From assembly GCF_022539315.1 (NCBI RefSeq), contig NC_066338.1:3968001-4032000 (forward strand): a DNA stretch of 64,000 bases. Direction: 5' to 3'. Shown here piece after piece: positions 47,131 to 59,267 of the stretch (position 1 is its first letter; each line of letters starts with the position of its first letter). Position numbers and translations under genes: made by a program. Below the pieces are notes generated by a model. It searched no databases and was not told the DNA's origin. It saw only the letters and a program-made list of their open reading frames with translations. Origin of the DNA: Serinus canaria. Lineage: Eukaryota; Chordata; Aves; Passeriformes; Fringillidae.

Positions 47131-47940
47131 CTCTCACGAAGAGAGTAGTCATTGGCTTTCACTATTATATTGGGTTTTCAAAATTATTTTGATATAATAA
47201 AGTTTGTAATCACTTTTTAACTGTTTTTGAACTCCGCAATTTGTCAGCCTTATACATTAATCCCTGTGTAGAATATATCTTTTTAGTGTGATAAATATAT
47301 TAGGGTTTAGGCTGTCCTAAAATATCTTGATAGAGACAATGTGATGTGTGTTATAACATTAACTGTTGCAGATGTAGCTAATGCCTTTCTTTGTGTAACT
47401 TAATGACCATGGTGAGAATAACTCAGATAATTTTGTGAAAAACTAATGTTGATTTAATGTACTGGTAAAGTATCTCAACTGTAGGATAAGATAATACAAA
47501 AAAGTAGCAAGTAAATAAACATCAAAAGAAAGAATGAAAAGAAGAATTTACCACTGACCCTTCGTTTATCAAGAACTGTCAGACCAAAAAACTGGGGGTC
47601 TTGTGAGGACATAAAATATATTAATTTAATCCGCAGTATGGCCTGTACTTTATGAAAACAAATCAAGGGTCAAACCAAGTAAAAGAATTCCCTGAACAGG
47701 TAAATTGGAAAGAATGTTTGAATATGTATAATCCTCTTGAGCTTGTATTTAACGAATACAATGAAAAGGTATACAAGAAGAATTGTTATAGTGAACTGTG
47801 TGCCTCTGGCAGTTGCTAAGCACCCAGCATGCTCTTTACTATCCCTTTTATCCCTTATTAAACATTTACAAATTTTCAAGAGTAAGCCTTGTTTCTCAAA
47901 CAGTTTAACCAAAAAGCTGCATTTTGGGTACAATTAGAGT
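47130..47940 (+). mobile_element. AT-rich LTR-like segment between D and E
   Basis: Counterpart of 10580-10790 plus 11489-12055, without the solo LTR at 10791. TTATTAAACATTTACAAATTT near 47856 marks an LTR-like end. It joins D's 5' flank to E's 3' end. Confidence 0.5.
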
Positions 47941-48030
47941 GAAAAGGGTTGCATGCCACCCCCAGCACTGGAAAGGGGAATGAAGAGCCCCATGGGGTGC
48001 TGTGAAGAGGAAAAAAAACCCCTGAGGGGA

Positions 48031-51000
48031 TCACTGTGCCCCCAGTGCCCCACCCTGTGACAGCATCTTCTCATAGTCAAGGGGGTCCAGCTGTCCCTTG
48101 TGAGGTCCCGACAGATTTGCGTTGGTCACTTGTGGATCCCGAGGTGGGGCAGGGCTGGGGGACACCCGTGGGGGCCCTGAGAGTAATACCAGTGATGGGG
48201 ACCTGGGTGGGGGGTGACAGCCATGGGTGATGTGTCCCTGTGTGCCCCCTGTACTCAGCCCCTGCCCACTCAGCGCCCACGATGTGGGTGTTCAGCACGG
48301 CCCCCTCCTCCGTGAGATCCTGTGGGGATAAGGGGACTGGGTGATGTCTGAGGAAGGGGAAAGGAGAATCTCTGCCTGAACCCCCCACTCACCTGTCCTG
48401 GAGCTTCCTGCTGGCTGCAAGGAAAAGGAGAAGGGGTGACTGTGGGGACACTGGGACCTCTTCCTGGGACCTCAGCAGCTCCAACCACCCACAGGACCCC
48501 CAAATCCCCACTGCAACTCCGATTCCCAATGGACCCCTGATTCCCCCTGAACACTCTGAGTACCCCTGAACCCCCCAGAACTTCTGCACCACTGCAGGGT
48601 CCCCAACCCCCATGGTGTCCCCAACCATCTGAGCCCCCAGAACTCCAAGCCTGGCAGGGAGGGGCATCCCCAAACTCCCCCAGGACCCCAGAAAGATCCC
48701 CCAAAATCCCTGAACAACCCATCAGGAGCTTCCCAAACCCTCCAGGAGCTCCCAGTGCCACCCCAATGTTCCTCAAAACCAATCCAGGGATAATTCTGGA
48801 GCCCAACCAAGACCCTCCAAGTTCCCCCCACACCCCCCAGGACCCCCAGCCAAGGTCACTGTGGGGTCAGTTTCATCCAGCTCAGGGGCCCTGGGTACTG
48901 CCGATATCTGCCTCCACTCTGGGGGTTTCCCCTCACTCCAGGAACCCCATTCCCCCCACTTGTCACCCACCCCAGAGGTGCCACCAGTGACAGCCCCCAG
49001 TGACAGCCAGGAGCAGGAACAGGAGGATCCTGCTGACATTCATAGCCACTGCTGGGGACAGAGAGAGACACATCAGGGACACCCTGAAACCTGGGGTTCC
49101 TGAACACCCCAGTGACCCTCTGTGACCCCAACTGTGACCCAGGGTGAGGGATGTGTCATCTCCAGGGCCAACTCGTGGCTAAGTGCTCGGAACACATGGT
49201 GCCCATCCAGCTGGTTGGTCGCCATGCACTGGTAGGTGCCTGAATGTCTCACATCAACATCCCTGAGCTCCAGGAGGGGACCCCAGGCCACCTCCTTCCC
49301 GTTGTGCAGCCAGGTGAATGTGACAGGGGGTGAACCCAACTGCACCGAGCAACGCAGGGTCATGGGGTCACCTGCAAGCACCTGGTGTGACAGGGGACCG
49401 TGGGTGATGGTGGCATTGGCCACGGGTACTGTGGGGACAGAGACAGGGCTGAGGCCATGAGAGGGGCTGGCAGCCGGTGTAAGAGGATAGGGACAGGGAG
49501 AATAGGTTTGGTGGAGGATATCGGGGATGGGGTCACACAACGGAGGGGTGAGGGGACATAGAGCAGTAGCGGGGGGGACCCAAGGAGGGTTTCTGGGGGA
49601 CATGGAGGTACCCAGGCAGGGGACCTGAGGGGTCTCTGGGCGTCCCCATGCCCATCTCCACACTCACTGTGTACTGTGATGCAGAGCCAGGTGCTGCTCT
49701 TCCACATGGCCCCCCGCCTCAGAGTGCTGAGAGGGAACCAGTCACAGCTGTAATTCCCTGAGTGGGAGACTCCCACGGTGGGCACCAGGAGCTCCTGGGA
49801 CCCCTGCGGGCCCCTCTCCACCTGCCTGTCCCTGTAGAACACATCCAGGAGGGGGGCTCGGGGCCACAAGGGGCTGGGGGTGCTGAGGCAGCTGAGAGTT
49901 GGAGGGACCCTTTGGTGGGCTCGGGGGGTGTGGTATTGTCCACAAGGGTCCCAGGATGAAGGAAGGGACGAGAAAGTTGACTCCATGTATCAAAAGGCTT
50001 GATTTATTATTTTATGATAGACAATATATTAAAACTATACTAAAAGAATAGAGGAAAGGATTTCATCAGAAGGCTAAGCTAAGAATAGAAAAGGAATGAA
50101 TAACAAAGTCTTGTCTCTGCCCGAGACCGTCTGGGCAGGTGAACTGTGATTGGCCCTTAAATGGAAACAACTAGATGAGACCAATCACAGATTCCCCCTG
50201 TTGCATTCCACAGCAGCAGATAAGAATTGTTTGCAGTTTGTTCCTGAGGCCTCTCAGCTTCTCAGGAGGGGAAAAATCCTAAGGAAAGGACTTTTCATAG
50301 AACATGTTGGTGACAGGGGGGAACCTCCAGCACCTGCACCATGAAGGGCTCAGGGAAGGAGAGGGGATCTGAGGACTGTGAGTCTGCTGGGAAGTGGCAT
50401 TGGGGGTATCAGGAGATTGGATTTCCATCCGTGCAGGTGCTCACCTTTTACTGTCACTGTCACTGCTTCTGACCATGATGGCCAGGACCTCACCAAGCCC
50501 TCACAGCGGTAGCGGCCGCTATGGTGCAGCTGCAGAGGTGACAGGGAGAGCTCGGACCCTCTGAGGGACTCTGTCAGATCCTTCTCGTCCTGGTAAAATT
50601 GCACCCTGGTGACTGGGCTGTTCCACTGGCCCGGGCAGCTCAGTGTCACTGTGTCCCCCTCCAGCAGTACCTGTGCCGGCACATGCAGCACCAGCTCATC
50701 CGCGGGACAGGAGGGTCCGATCTCACTTAAGGGCTCGAGACAGGTCCGAGGTGGGTCCCCATGTCACTGAGGACATCTGGGTGCTCTGGGGTGCACTGGG
50801 GTGCTCTGGGATGTCCCTGTGTGCAGGGGCTCTTACCACACAAGGAGTGTGAGGCCACCCATGGAGTGGAGCCCATGCAGACCTGTCAGGGGCCACCGTG
50901 ATGATTTAAGATCCTCCCTCACCATCTAAGACTCTCATGGGGCAGCTGAGGCCAGTGTCCAGTCTGTCACATGTGTAGGTGCCACTCTCAGTGACTTTGA

Positions 51001-51745
51001 GGTGGTTGCGTCCTGCCTGCCCAAATCGCTCCCTGTCCTTGTACCAGGTGGTGGCAAAGGCAGTCCCCAAGCTCTGGCAGGTCAGTGTCACCCGGTCCCA
51101 CAGCACCGCCGGCCTCCAGGGGGCTCCACGAGGATCTGGGTGGTATAGGCACCTGCAGGTGACAAGTGACACAAGCCTGCCAGGGCCAGTGGGGGCTGGG
51201 CACAGCAGGGTGGGGCCATGGCATCCCCCGAGGACTCACCAGTGAGGCCGAGGGTCTGGGCTGGAAGGGAGAAGGGACAGGGCTGGATGAAGGTGGCACC
51301 ACGGGGACAGAGACATGGGGGCATGGGGTTGTAGGGGCTGTCCCCAACTGTCCTTGTGTGACATGGATGTCTTGGGGACAGGGACACCATGGCCACCCCT
51401 TGCTCAGGAAGGACACCAGGACACTGTGGACACCCCTGAACTGGGGATGCCATGGCCACCCCATGCTGGCACAAGTCACCCCCACCAGCTCCATGATGCC
51501 TCCTCAAATCCTTGTCCCACCAGTTTTGTCCCCATGTTCCTGTCCCCCTTCTGCTGTCCCCACGGCCACCCCACAACCCCAGTCACCTCATGCTTTGGCT
51601 CTGCTGCCATTGGGGACCTCAGGTGACCCTGAAGCCCTCCTATGCCCGCTCCCCTTCCCATCCCCAGGGTGTCAGCCTCATGCCCAGGGCACTCACCCCA
51701 CAGGAGCAGCAGCAACTTCCCAGCCATCCCGGTGTCCCCAGCCAT
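48031..51745 (-). pseudogene. Pseudogene E: activating-like FCRL receptor
   Basis: Exons (minus): S1 51697-51745, S2 51240-51260 (21 nt), EC1 50923-51152, EC2 50445-50700, EC3 49668-50348 (split by an LTR), EC5 49132-49428, TM 48971-49048, Cyt1 48393-48414, Cyt2 48259-48319, Cyt3 48031-48176. The TM exon reads VAMNVSRILLFLLLAVTGG: an Asn-x-x-Arg at the helix start, as in FcR-gamma-coupled activating receptors. Both ITIM tyrosines are Asn (VLNTHI, VTNANL), and in the spliced frame Cyt2 reaches TGA after eight codons, giving a short tail. Lesions: EC1 is 230 nt (one C short in a C run), the EC2 acceptor is GG, a solo LTR sits in EC3, the EC5 donor is TT and the Cyt2 donor is CT. So it is now dead, but with activating-type features. 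Confidence 0.8.
49929..50315 (-). mobile_element. Solo LTR inside Ig exon EC3 of E
   Basis: 387 bases, TGTGGT...TGACA on the plus strand. Flanked by GGGGGG on both sides (49923-49928 and 50316-50321). AATAAATCAAGCC on the minus strand near 50005. Same family as 39109-39475. Confidence 0.75.
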
Positions 51746-51949
51746 GTGGACTGGCTGTCACTTGCTGCCGGGGGTGGCTGTCCCCTGGGTGGCAGCTCTT
51801 TGGCCAAAGGGGAAGGAAGCGAGGTCAGGTTTCATCCTCATGCATAGGTGGCCCTTGGCGGGGGCAGGGTGACCACAAACTGGGGACAGGCTGTGGGCAG
51901 GGTGGGGAGAGGATGGAGACAAGCCTGGGTGTGACAAAGTGGGACATAG

Positions 51950-52410
51950 GGCTCCCATGAGTGGGGAGCTCAGGGACTTTGAGGGACACAGACATGGCTG
52001 TCCAGGGGAATGGGGGCATCCCTGGGAATGGGGGTCCTGAAGAGGGGGAATCACTGGGGATGGGGGGCCATGGGAGTGGGGATCCCTAGAGGTGGGGGAA
52101 CTCAGAGATAGAAGTCCCAGGGGAACATGTGCTCCAGGGATTTGGGGTCATAGGATGGGGATGCTGGGGGAATGAGGGATCCCGTGGAAATGGGGGTTCC
52201 TGAGAGAATCAAGGTGCTGGGGAAGGAGCATTTCAGGGGATGGAATGAATGGGAAAGGTTTCCTTGGGAATGGGGCGCTGGGCAATGGAGATCCTGGGGA
52301 ATGTCAGTACTGGGATGGGGGTCCCAGGGGAGGGTGGATGGAAGGAATGGGGATTCCATGATTGGGATCCCTGGGGAATGGAGGTGTCAGGGACAGGAAG
52401 TGGCTTAGTG
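51950..52410. repeat. G-rich minisatellite upstream of E
   Basis: Same degenerate repeat, beginning about 200 bases upstream of E's start codon. Confidence 0.6.
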
Positions 52411-52419
52411 AGCCCATGG

Positions 52420-54000
52420 GTCAAAGCTCCTTCCCTGGGTATCTCAGATTCTGGGGTGACCCAAAATCTGGGCCTAGCAAAGTCCTCCCAGGGTGCCTGT
52501 GGCTTGGGAGGCTCACCCCAGGGACATTCCAACAGGTTCTGGGTCACTGTCCCCCCAGCCCCCAAGGGCTTTTTCCCCTCTTTATTTCCATAATTTTGCT
52601 TCTCAATTTCACAAGCCCCCATTCATGCCTTGATGATCCTGGGGAGCTCCTGAGCAATGGGGGAAGCCCAGGGTAGAGGAAGTAGGAGTGAGGGGTCTGC
52701 AGGAAGTGCTGGGGAGGCTATGGGGATGGGGGTGTCCAGCTTTCACCCTCCACACTCCCAACACTTTCACTTTCTCTTTCCTGCAGGAGAAGGAAGAGGC
52801 CGTTTGGGCTGAGTGTCACACGGGTCGGAGGGGGGGGTGACGGGGGAGGGGACGGGTTCTGATCTCTGATCTGGGGGGGCACATCCGGGGGCCTCCAATT
52901 CTGGGGCAGATCCTGTCTCAGAGGGGACACATACTGGAAAAAGGGGTCCTGTCCTGGGGCATTGCAGCTCTGGGGGGGTCCAGACTTCTCCATTCTTCCT
53001 TGTCCCCTGCAGGGGAGCAGCTTGGGAATGAAGCTTGGGCAGGAAGGAGCTCCCAAACTCCTGCTCCTTGAAGCCGGTGGCCATCTGAGTGTGGAACCCA
53101 GCCATGGCCCATCTCCACTGCACAGGGATGGCCATTGCTCAGCACTGCTCTGCCCAGCCCCAGGTGGCAGCCAGGACTTCAGGGTCCCTCCCTGCCCCCT
53201 TGGCTTTGATTCTGGCAGCTTTAGAGCTGCTGCAAAGGTGAGAATTCTGTGGGGGAAAAAGGCCCTGCCTGTGGTTTGCTCAGCCCTTCAAGAAGTACAA
53301 AACCAAAAGTGAGCCCAAGCAGTGGCTCTGGGAGGGCCTTTGATGGTTTTCAGAGCAGGGCTGGCTGAAAACCCGTCCCTGCAGGGGCAGCTGAGAGGGA
53401 ATCAGTCCAGAAATGCAGCCATTGGTCATTCACTTCTCTTGGTAAGGGACTGAGAGAGCCCCAGAACTACTGCAAAGACAACAACAATCTGCTCAACAAA
53501 ATGCCTAGGACTCTCCTTCTTTAACAAAACCTGCCTTCATGGAAAGAATGTTTGGATTTGGGCCGTAGCTGCCAGATAAGAGGGAAAAGTATGGAAATAC
53601 TGAGCCGTGGCTCTGCCGCATGGCCATCGTGGAGCTCTGGGGAGTGACCCTGTCTGGATTTCAGGTGTCCCCAAAGCTGCTCCATCCCTGCCCTCCTCAC
53701 CTGAGTGAAAGGCTGAGGGTTTGCAGGAATTGTGGTGTAAAGCCACCAGAGGTGCTGCTGTGGACCCGAGACCTGCCTGGGGTCAGGCGCAGCCTTCCTT
53801 CCATCCAGGATCATGGAGAGCAGTCACAGGTGTTGCCCAGGGTGTGTGCCTGGCCTCAGGACACTGCTACGCTGCCAGTGGGCACTGGGATCCAACCTGC
53901 TGCCTTGGCAGCTTCTGCCTGCTGCCGGTGGTGGTGCTGGGACCAATTGGTGCCCGTGAGTTTGCAAAAGGAGCGATTTCCCCTCCTGCCTCCTGTGGGA
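52420..54000 (-). repeat. 5'-flank duplicon of E
   Basis: Complete copy of the flank: the pre-minisatellite block near 52430, the IRF-like site, the block at 53230-53540, then the approach to the CTCF-like array. Confidence 0.65.
52765..52774 (-). promoter_or_regulatory. IRF/ISRE-like site upstream of E
   Basis: GAAAGTGAAA on the minus strand, about 1020 bases upstream of E's ATG, followed on the plus strand by CTGCAGGAGAAGGAAGAGG. Confidence 0.4.
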
Positions 54001-54038
54001 AGCCACCATGACCCCTGAGGGGATGGAGCTGGACCGGG

Positions 54039-54181
54039 GCGCCCCCTGCTGGCCGGGAGTGCTCCCTGCAGTGCCCCCTGCTGGCTGGGAGTGCTCCCTG
54101 CAGCGCCCCCTGCTGGCCGGGAGTGCTCCCTGCAGTGCCCCCTGCTGGCCGGGAGTGCTCCTTTCACCGCCATCTGCTGGC
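54039..54181 (-). promoter_or_regulatory. Tandem CTCF-like array, five units
   Basis: Units start at 54039, 54071, 54103, 54135 and 54167, again 32 bases apart. Two begin GTGCCCCC and the last is CCGCCATCTGCTGGC. Confidence 0.6.
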
Positions 54182-54749
54182 CGTCGTTATCATAGCCACA
54201 AAAACCAACAGCGCTGAACAAGAGGGAAAGTTCTGGGTTTGTGTTGTTGGTTCAGTTCTGCTTTATAAATTTCTCAGTACAGAGCTGTTATTCCTTTTCC
54301 TACACTTTTTCCTGGAAGCCCCATCATTTTTGAAATTAAAAACGTCCTTGACATGGGTCTTCTTTCCATTCCAGGAATGTTCCCACTTTCCATGGCAGAT
54401 ATTTCTCATTTAAACGGGTTGACTCCTCCTGGTTTCCTAAACCAGGACAGGAGGGAAGAGACACACCAAGACAAGACAGGGTCAGAGACTTGGCCACCTC
54501 ATGCACTGCCTTTTAAGCCAGTTGGGCTACCAAGGGCCCTCTCTCTAGGTGGGGCTTCTGGTCACCTGACCACTCAGGAGCTGGCTTTGGCAGAGCATCA
54601 CTCTGTCCCTGTGTGCCATGGCTGACAGACTGATGGATCAATGGGGCCCCGGCTCACCAAAAGCAGGGCCTGTTCCACCCCTGCCACACACAGCTGCACC
54701 AAAATGTCTCGAGCCATCAAACTTTTCCTGTCTGTGACACTCCACCTTG

Positions 54750-54955
54750 TGCCATGGCCTGATCCCAACTGCCGTGGAGAAGGGGGAGGTTCTGGAACCC
54801 CCACAGGGCCTTTGTGACATCATCGTGTGGGGAACCCGGCAGAGGAGGTGTTTGGAAGAGGGGACAAGAGAATCCAAAGCCTCCTGAAGGCTACGTTAAC
54901 CATCAGAGCAAGGAAGGTCCAGGGCCTTGCCAGGTTCCTCTGGTGGAGGAAACGT
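54750..54955 (+). mobile_element. ERVL reverse-transcriptase fragment, unit F
   Basis: The same scrap as at 4080-4275, beside the 3' end of F. Confidence 0.6.
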
Positions 54956-55221
54956 GCTGGGGGAAATATCTGGGGTTTGTTCCTTTTTGGGGGCTTTCCC
55001 TGGAAATTGTTCCTTTTGTGACACTTTGGACTCTGAATCTTGTTGTTGTTGCTGTTGGTTTTATTCTCTCTCATTGCTCTTTCAGGAAATTGTTCTTCTC
55101 TCAGCCCTTTGGGATCTTTGTGCCCCCACAGGGAGGGAGAGGGGCAGTTTTTGTGGCAGCACACACACGACAGTGGGTGCCCATGGGTGGGGACCTCCAG
55201 TGCCCCCAGTTCCCCCCAGTG

Positions 55222-58200
55222 TCACAGCACATTCCTGTAGATGTCACCGGGTTCCTGCGGTCGTCCCTGGGGTCCTCGCAGCTCTGCGTAGGTCACCTGG
55301 GGATCCTGGAGGGTGGTGGCACAGGGGGACGCTGCGAGAGATACGGGCTGTGGGATCTGGGTGGGGTGACATTCATGGGTGACATGTCCCTCTGCGTGTG
55401 TTCCACCCCGTACTCACCCCCTGCCCTCCTGGTGACCAAAATGTGGGTGTACAGCACCTCCCCCTCCTCTCGGGGGCTGAGAGATCCTTGAGAGCCCTGA
55501 GGGAATAAAGGGGATGTGTGGGAGGGAATGGGAGGTCTTGGGTGTTGGGGTAAAAGGGGAGAGGGTGGTTTGAGCCCCCCACTCACCTTTTTGGAACTTT
55601 CTGGCAGCTACAGAGGAAAGAGGGGAAAGGTGACTGTGGGATCCCAGGGCCCTGACCCCGCTCAGGATTCCTGAACCCCCACAAAACCTTTATTTTCCCA
55701 TAGGACCCCTAAGAAACCCTGAAGCTGCCCAGGCTTCATCAACCTACTCAATGCCGCCAGCCAACTAAGCCTCAAGAACCCAAAGTCTAGCAGGGACCCC
55801 CCAACAGCCTCAGGGCCCCTGAAAGAACCCCCAACATCACTGCAGTACCCTCCAGCAGCCCCCCAAACCCTACAGGACCCCCAGCCAAGGTCACAATTCT
55901 GGAGCTGTGGGTGCCGGCCTATCGCTCCCCAGCTCTGCGGGCCTCTACACCTCCCTGGGACCCCCATCCCCCCATTGTCACCCACTCTGTCTTGGTTCAG
56001 GGCAAATTTGGGAGAGAACCCCCAAAGGGCTCCTCTAGGAAAGCAGATTCAATCAGCCCCTCCCCCCAACAGGTCTGGGAGAAAATACCTCCTTGGAGAA
56101 AAGTGGAAAAAAACTGTTTATTAAACAATAAAACCTAAACAATACTAAACAATAAAACCCCTTGCTGCTCCAAAAGAGATGACAAACTGAGAAAGTCCCC
56201 TCCCCGGGCTGCAGCTCAGCTCACTCAGTCCCTTATCAGTCCCTCCAGTGCAGGAAATGCTGCAGCCCAGGCCGGGCCCGGTGGCCACAGGTGGAGCTGC
56301 AGGTGCTCTGCTGGTGTTCAGTCCAGAGCAGGTTTGAACAGGTCCAAAGAAAAGGGAAAAAAGGAAAAAACCCACAGTCCAGGGAACTTCTTTGCCTCAG
56401 CTAGCTAAACTAACTAAAAGCAAAAAAGAGAGCTCTGTCCTGCTGTCTGTCTATCCGCAGACAACACAGTCCAGCAGCAGGAATGTGGAGGAGTTCAGTA
56501 TCTGAAAACAAACTGCACACTTCTGGTCTCCCCCCTTCACTCTCTGGAACAAGTCTTAAGGGTGCAAACTTATTATTCAGCACAAACAGAACAAGATGAT
56601 TGGGGATAAAAGCATCATATAGTCAACCTAGGACACACCCACATGGTGCCACTAGTGCCATCCACAATGACACCCACGAGCAAGACCAGGAACAAAAGGG
56701 CCAAAGTGAATTCTGCAGCCACTGCAAGAAACAGAGGGGGACGTATCAGGGTCACCCATCACCCCAGGGGTCCTGCACTCCCTGGTGAACTCACCTGACC
56801 CCACCTGTGTCCAGGGTGAGTAAGGTGTCACCTCCAGGGCCAGCTCAGGGCTGTGTGCCTGGAACACACGGTGCCCATCTTCTCCCAGCTGATTGGTGGC
56901 CATGCACTGGTAGGTGCCTGAATGTCCCACATCAACAGCTCCAAGCTCCAGGAGAGGACCCAGGGCCACCTGTTCCACAGCCAGATGTAGGTGACAGGGC
57001 TGAGCCCACCTGCACCAAGCAGCACGGCGTCACAGGGTCACCTGCGTGCACCTGGTGTGACAGGGGACCAGGGATGATGGTGGCATTGGCCACAGGCACT
57101 GTGGGGACAGAGACAGGGCTGAGGTCAGTTGGAGAAGCTGGAATCCAGCAAGAGGGAAAGAGGAATAAGGGGCTGAGGGTGTCCTAGATGATGCTGTGGG
57201 TGGAGTTACCCCTAGCCTGAGGGTCCCCCTCAGCAAGGACTGTGACATTCAGGAGGTCACTCTCTGCCAGGCTGTCCCCTTCACTGACCCATCACCTGTA
57301 GTGGCCATTGTCATTGTCCCCAATGTGGCACAGCTCCAGGGAGGGACAGTGCCCAGCAGTGCCCCCAAGCCCTTCCAGGTGCTAGGAGAAGAACAGGGGA
57401 CCTGTCCCCACAGCCACCCTGCAGCTCAGCACCAGGCGGTCCCCGAGTGCCACCTGTCCCCAGGGGGGCTGCGCTGACAAGGACACCCCCGAGGGCGGGA
57501 TCCCTGCAGGAGAGGGGAACACCAGGGGACAGTGAGGGATGTGGAGGTGTCCAGGAGGGGCAGGGGGACCCCAGTGAGGGAGAGAGGGTGCAGGATGGAG
57601 GGGCCTTGGAAAGGAACCCCGAGGGCGGATGCATGGTTCAGGGAGGGGACACCTGGAGAGGGAGGAGGCTGCCACCAGGAAGGGTATCCAGAGACCTAGG
57701 GAGGAGATGGTGTTACCTGGGGAACGTGTGGGGACCTCAGAGAGGGGTGGGGGTCCTGGGGAGGGGTGAGGAGACCCAGTGAGGGATGAGGGGACACGAG
57801 CAAGGAATGGGGGACCTGGGGTGGGACCTGGGGAAGAGATGGCAGGACACAGGACAGGTGTCAGAGAAGGATGGGGGTGCTCATTGTAGGGCTGGGGTAC
57901 CCAGGGAGAGACCTGAGAAAGGAGGGGAGGAGCCAGGGAAAGATATAGGAAATGTTGGGTGCCCCAGGGCAGGTGTCAGACAGGGTTAGAGGTCCCCAGG
58001 CAGTGATAGGGGACCCAAGGAGGCTGTGGGAGCTCCCCATGCCTATCCCCACACTCACTGTGCACCGTGAGGTGGAGCCAGGCTCTGCTCTTCCTCATGG
58101 CCCCCACTCACTGCGCACCTCACAGCTGTAATTCCTGGAGTGGGAGGCCCCCATGGTGGGCACCAGCAGCTACGGGGACCTCTGCGGGCCCCCCACACCT

Positions 58201-59267
58201 GCCCATCCCAGTAGAACACCTGCAGGAGGGAGGCTCGTGGCTGCAGGGTGCTGGTGGTGCTGAGGCAGCTGAGAGTCAGAGGGGACCCCTTTGTGGGCTT
58301 GGGGGAACCCTCCAGCACTGGCACCGTGAAGAGCTCAGGGAAGGAGATTAGGAGCAGTGGGGACTGTGACCCCGAGTGACTGGGGAGGGGCTGTGGGGGT
58401 GTCGGGGTGGGGGCTGTGGGGTGCTCACCCTACACTGTCACTGTCACCATCTCTGACATCTCCCAGTCCCTGTATTTCATCTGGCCACTGCAGCTGTAGC
58501 AGGCTCTGTGGCTCAGCTGCCGAGGGGACAGGGACGGCTCGGTCCCACTGTAGAGCACCCACAGTTCCTTCCCATCATGGTAGAAGGTCACTGAGGTGAT
58601 CGTGCCATTCCACCAGCCTCAGCAGTGCAGTGTCACCGTGTGCTCCTCCAGCAGCGTCTGCACTGGCACCTGCAGCACCAACCTGCCTGGGGAAAAAGTG
58701 GGTCCTGTCACATCACAAGGGCTTGGAGTGTTCCGATGTCACTGGGACCTCCCCACTGGGCCACACCCAGCACATCAGGGGTCCCCAATTCCATCATGGG
58801 GGGTCCCTCTACACTGGTATGCTCTGGGATGTCCTCAAAGGAGGGGATGGGCTCTGGTCACTCCAGGAGGTGACCCATGGTGCAGAGCCCTCCCAGAGCC
58901 CTCGGGGTCCCTGCGGGTGCCAGGCTGGTGACACTCAACCCCCCTCACCATCTAAGATTCTCACAGGGGGGCTGAGCCCACTGCCGGATCTGTCACATGT
59001 GTAGGTGCCACTCTCAGTGACAGTGATGTGGTCGCGTCCCTCCCTCCTCCAGCGCTGCCCGTCCTTGTACCAGGTGGTGGCACCAGCAGCCGCCGAGCCC
59101 TGGCAGGTCAGTGTCACCCGGTCCCGCAGCACCGCCCGGCCTCCAGGGGTGCTCCACAAAGAGCTGGGTGGTCTGGGCACCTGCAAGTGACAGGGGACAC
59201 CAGCCTGCCAGGGCCAGTGTGGGGCTGGGGACTGCAGGGTGGGGACGTGGCATCCCCCAAGGACTCA
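55222..59267 (-). pseudogene. Pseudogene F: FCRL-like, 5' end cut off by ERVL
   Basis: Exons (minus): EC1 58949-59180, EC2 58429-58686, EC3 58059-58335, EC4 57234-57503, EC5 56805-57108, TM 56639-56721, Cyt1 55587-55607, Cyt2 55418-55496, Cyt3 55222-55331. S1 and S2 are missing: the ERVL LTR at 59268 replaces everything past TGAGTCC of the S2 donor. Lesions: one-base insertion in EC1 (232 nt), two stops in EC2, a lost EC3 acceptor and a frameshift, TGG to TAG and a CT donor in EC4, deletions in EC5. TM, Cyt1 and Cyt2 each lack one base; together these restore the frame just before VLYTHI. The last exon has VTYAEL and DIYRNV. A minus-strand AATAAA is at 55060-55065. The tail is well kept although the ectodomain is dead. 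Confidence 0.85.
55988..56635 (-). mobile_element. Solo LTR between TM and Cyt1 of F
   Basis: 648 bases, TGTCTT...AGGACA on the plus strand, same family as the 3' LTR at 19288-19971. It starts directly after the TM exon's donor: the donor context GTGGGTGAC of the other copies becomes GTGTGTCC here. CACCCAC occurs on both sides, a probable target duplication. Confidence 0.7.
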
